Positions 61,542-64,000 of a stretch of 64,000 nt of DNA are shown piece by piece. The notes below the pieces were generated by a model. It saw only the letters and a list, made by a program, of their open reading frames with translations, searched no databases and was not told the DNA's origin. Numbering within the stretch: position 1 is the stretch's first letter; the number at the start of each line of letters is the position of its first letter. The stretch comes from an uncultured Eubacterium sp. GTDB taxonomy: Bacteria; Bacillota; Clostridia; Lachnospirales; Lachnospiraceae. Where the stretch lies: contig CAJTZF010000002.1 in assembly GCA_910584245.1 (NCBI GenBank), positions 1-64,000 on the forward strand. Reading direction: 5' to 3'. The position numbers and the translations under genes are program-made.

Positions 61542-62315
61542 ATGGCTTTAAGTGAGGCAGAAAAGAAAAAGCTATGGGATAAATATATGAAAACCAAAAG
61601 CCAGGAGATTCGGGAACAACTCATTCTGGAATATGTAAATTTGGTAAATCTCGTGGCGGGACGTATGGGTATGTATCTTGGTTATACAGTTGAGTACGAT
61701 GATTTGGTAGGATATGGGATTTTTGGGTTGATTGATGCCATAGACAAATTTGATCTTGAGAAACAAGTGAAGTTTGAGACATACGCCAGTCTGCGCATTC
61801 GCGGGGCAATTTTGGATCAGATACGGAAAATGGACTGGATTCCGAGGACTCTCCGGCAAAGACAGAGACAAATGGATCATGCGTGTATGAAACTGGAATC
61901 CGAGCTGGGACGGCCTGCTTCGGACGCAGAGATTGCAAACGAACTGGATATTAGCGTCGAGGAATATAACGGATGGAAAAATGAAGCGCAGTTTATGAAT
62001 CTGGTTTCTTTGGACGACTATCTTGAGCAGGGTGGAGACGGGAGAATGGAGGTCGCTGGTTCCCGCCGGTTTGACCATCCGGAGCAGGCGGTTGAGAAAA
62101 GAGAACTAAAGAAGATGTTAGCGGAGGCGTTAAAGTCGTTGACAGAAAAGGAGTGCAGCGTAATTACGCTATATTATTATGAGGATATGACATTGAAGGA
62201 GATTAGCCAGGTGTTGTCAGTGTCCGAATCCAGAGTATCGCAGCTGCATACAAAAGCATTGAGGAAGATTAAGGAACAGCTGGGAGATTCCGTCGAGCTA
62301 TTAAACTTATTTTAA
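61542..62315 (+). CDS. sigD: Flagellar sigma factor SigD (FliA)
   Basis: A 257-residue sigma-28 factor for late flagellar genes. Region 2: YDDLVGYGIFGLIDAIDKFD and KFETYASLRIRGAILDQIRK MDWIPR; region 3: RPASDAEIANELDISVEEY; region 4: YYYEDMTLKEISQVLSVSES RVSQLH. ATG 61542, seven bases after GAGG, is preferred over 61536. No clear sigma-28 promoter was found inside this window, so its targets (flagellin, receptors) probably lie elsewhere. Confidence 0.96.
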   Translation: MALSEAEKKKLWDKYMKTKSQEIREQLILEYVNLVNLVAGRMGMYLGYTVEYDDLVGYGIFGLIDAIDKFDLEKQVKFETYASLRIRGAILDQIRKMDWIPRTLRQRQRQMDHACMKLESELGRPASDAEIANELDISVEEYNGWKNEAQFMNLVSLDDYLEQGGDGRMEVAGSRRFDHPEQAVEKRELKKMLAEALKSLTEKECSVITLYYYEDMTLKEISQVLSVSESRVSQLHTKALRKIKEQLGDSVELLNLF

Positions 62316-62381
62316 CTTATTAAATTTTATTTTTGTTGGCTGATAGAAGTAGTGGGCGTTTGGCCGGAAGGAGAGAGGGAA

Positions 62382-63980
62382 ATGGGAAAAAATGCATATT
62401 TTCAATTGGTTCATAAAACAAACAAGACGATGCTTAAGGTATTTCCGGCTTCAAAGGATGGGGAGATGTTTTCAGTCGAAGAGGTCATGAAATATCTTGA
62501 GGTGATCAATTTTGGCGATGTTGATATGGTAAGTCTGCATAATTACTTGAATAAAGCAGATTTCCGTGTAGAATTTATGCTGGCTAAAAAGGATGTGCTG
62601 CCAGAGGATGGAAAGAGCGTCACAAGAATTGAGGACCAGGGAGAACGGGCGGTTACCCGTTTTTATCCGCCGTCTACGAGTGGTAAGAAGCTGTCCAGGG
62701 AGGAAATTATAAGTGACCTGAACCGGGCGGGGATTGTGCACGGGATCCGTCAGGATGTAATTGACGAATTTATAATGAATCCGGAATATTGCAGGGATTA
62801 TGTGGTTGCAGTTGCCACGCCGCCGGTGCAGGGGCATGACGCGACGATAGAATATCATTTTGATATCAATGCGACGGCAAAACCAAAATTGAACGCGGAC
62901 GGCAGTGTAGACTTTCATCAGTTAGGAAATATTAAACCAGTGCAGGTTGGTGAAAAACTGGCTACGCTTACGCCTGCTGACCGCGGAAAAGCGGGAATTA
63001 ACGTGACAGGAGCGCCGCTTCCGCCAAATAAGGTGGTAGTTAAGGTTCTCCGGTACGGCCGGAACATAACGATTTCAGAAGATAAATGTGAATTGTACTC
63101 CCAGGTGGCGGGACACATTACACTTGTCGATGATATGGTTATGGTTTCTGATGTGTATGAAGTACCGGCGAATGTGGATGCTTCTACCGGCGATATTGAC
63201 TACAATGGTACTGTAGTTGTGACAGGAAATGTGAATACCGGATATGCCATCCATGCGGAGGGAGATATCGTCGTACAGGGTGTCGTAGAAGGAGCTACAC
63301 TCGTCGCCGGAGGTAATATTGTGCTGAAACGGGGGATGCAGGGTATGAACCGCGGAAGCCTCGATGCCAGCGGCAATATTACAGCTAAATTTATTGAAAA
63401 CAGCAAGGTGCGCTGTAATGGCACGCTGATGTGTGACGCGGTGCTGCACAGCGATGTGGAGAGCAATGGAAAAATAGCTATTCTCGGTAAAAAAGGATTG
63501 ATAAACGGCGGCCATGTCCGCTCTTATACAGATATTGCGGCGACACAGCTCGGGTCAACGATGGGCATTTCTACAGTTGTAGAAATTTTATCGGATGTTG
63601 ATCTGATTAAAACTCAAAATGAGGTTGGAGAGCGGGTAGAAGAGGTGACCGATACGCTTGAACAGATCAATATCGTTCTTATTAATATTAAGCGGTCCAT
63701 TGCAAAGGGGAACCAGATTACATCGGAGCAGGAGAGATACCTTAAGATGGCGGCTGTCAAAAAGCCAAAGCTTGAAAAGCAGATTGCAGATATGGAAGCA
63801 CAGTATTCTTCTCTTCAGACGGTAATTGAGTCGGCGAAGAAGGTAAGTATAAAAGTAGAGAATATTGTAAATCCAGGGGTAAAGATTATTATTAAAGATG
63901 TTGCCCGGATTATAAATGATGATGTTTCAAGATGTAGGTTTGTGTTAGAGGGCGCAGATATTAAGATTTTAGGATACTGA
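62382..63980 (+). CDS. FapA/DUF342 polymer-forming family protein
   Basis: A 532-residue cytoplasmic protein of the DUF342 family (flagellar assembly protein A). An N-terminal alpha/beta region (about 1-150) precedes a beta-helix-like run with regular hexapeptide spacing (about 230-400: VVVTGNVNTGYAIHAEGDIV VQGVVEGATLVAGGNIVLKR). A coiled coil follows (about 415-500). Start ATG 62382 follows GGAAGGAG; an in-frame GTG (62352) is less likely. Some relatives affect polar flagellum assembly or localisation; function here is unknown. It closes the block, and AGAAAGGA at the window end suggests another gene follows. Confidence 0.8.
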   Translation: MGKNAYFQLVHKTNKTMLKVFPASKDGEMFSVEEVMKYLEVINFGDVDMVSLHNYLNKADFRVEFMLAKKDVLPEDGKSVTRIEDQGERAVTRFYPPSTSGKKLSREEIISDLNRAGIVHGIRQDVIDEFIMNPEYCRDYVVAVATPPVQGHDATIEYHFDINATAKPKLNADGSVDFHQLGNIKPVQVGEKLATLTPADRGKAGINVTGAPLPPNKVVVKVLRYGRNITISEDKCELYSQVAGHITLVDDMVMVSDVYEVPANVDASTGDIDYNGTVVVTGNVNTGYAIHAEGDIVVQGVVEGATLVAGGNIVLKRGMQGMNRGSLDASGNITAKFIENSKVRCNGTLMCDAVLHSDVESNGKIAILGKKGLINGGHVRSYTDIAATQLGSTMGISTVVEILSDVDLIKTQNEVGERVEEVTDTLEQINIVLINIKRSIAKGNQITSEQERYLKMAAVKKPKLEKQIADMEAQYSSLQTVIESAKKVSIKVENIVNPGVKIIIKDVARIINDDVSRCRFVLEGADIKILGY

Positions 63981-64000
63981 TAGCCGGTGTTTAGAAAGGA

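Noticed and set aside
1..64000. CRISPR array, prophage, integrase, restriction or toxin-antitoxin system
   Set aside because: No regularly spaced repeats, cas-like, phage structural or recombinase genes were recognised; apart from the IS110 scar the window is chromosomal.

Overview
The window looks like a chromosomal segment of an endospore-forming, motile, fibre-degrading anaerobe of the Firmicutes, most likely Lachnospiraceae (Clostridia). This is inferred from a SigG gene, a Gram-positive fla/che operon in Bacillus/Clostridium gene order, strong AGGAGG-type ribosome sites, frequent TTG/GTG starts and a glucuronoxylan-utilisation locus. No 16S gene is present, so genus cannot be assigned.

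Layout. (1) 1-1350: the 3' end of a tRNA-Leu(CAA), then an AT-rich decayed accessory zone with a terminator, a tiny ORF, an IS110-family transposase remnant, a uracil-DNA glycosylase-family gene and a truncated glyoxalase-fold gene. (2) 1369-23446: a glucuronoxylan / aldouronic-acid locus. A GH43 enzyme is divergent from a long run holding two complete sets of ABC permease pairs, each with its own binding protein (one a 1009-residue membrane-anchored protein, one a lipoprotein). Between the pairs lie an NHL-repeat/TPR membrane protein, a YIP1-family protein and a DUF5696 lipoprotein. After them come GH3, GH67 alpha-glucuronidase, mannonate dehydratase (uxuA) and fructuronate reductase (uxuB). 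No transport ATPase, glucuronate isomerase or regulator is encoded here. (3) 23517-30924: housekeeping and sporulation genes: sigG (reverse), a YlmC/YmxH-type PRC-barrel gene, nrdR, yifB/comM, dprA, topA, codY. (4) 30996-63980: about 33 kb of flagellar and chemotaxis genes from flgB to sigD plus a FapA/DUF342 gene.

How the genes work together. Xylo-oligosaccharides carrying (methyl)glucuronate would be bound outside, imported, and cut inside the cell by GH67, GH3 and GH43, none of which has a signal peptide. Released glucuronate, after isomerisation by an enzyme encoded elsewhere, would pass through UxuB and UxuA to 2-keto-3-deoxygluconate. The dprA-topA-codY-flgB order matches Bacillus subtilis, but trmFO, xerC/codV, clpQ and clpY are missing between topA and codY. 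The fla/che block encodes the basal body, export gate, hook, stator, switch, CheY/B/A/W/D and SigD. CheC activity is carried by FliY and no cheR is seen. A PilZ protein beside cheB suggests c-di-GMP control.

The best candidate for a poorly described system is the central two-importer, NHL, YIP1 and DUF5696 assembly. Smaller leads are a putative CodY box in the codY promoter, an inverted repeat across the fliM -10 box, a structured leader ahead of flbD, a long hairpin ahead of nrdR and a 22-bp duplication at the 3' end of motB.
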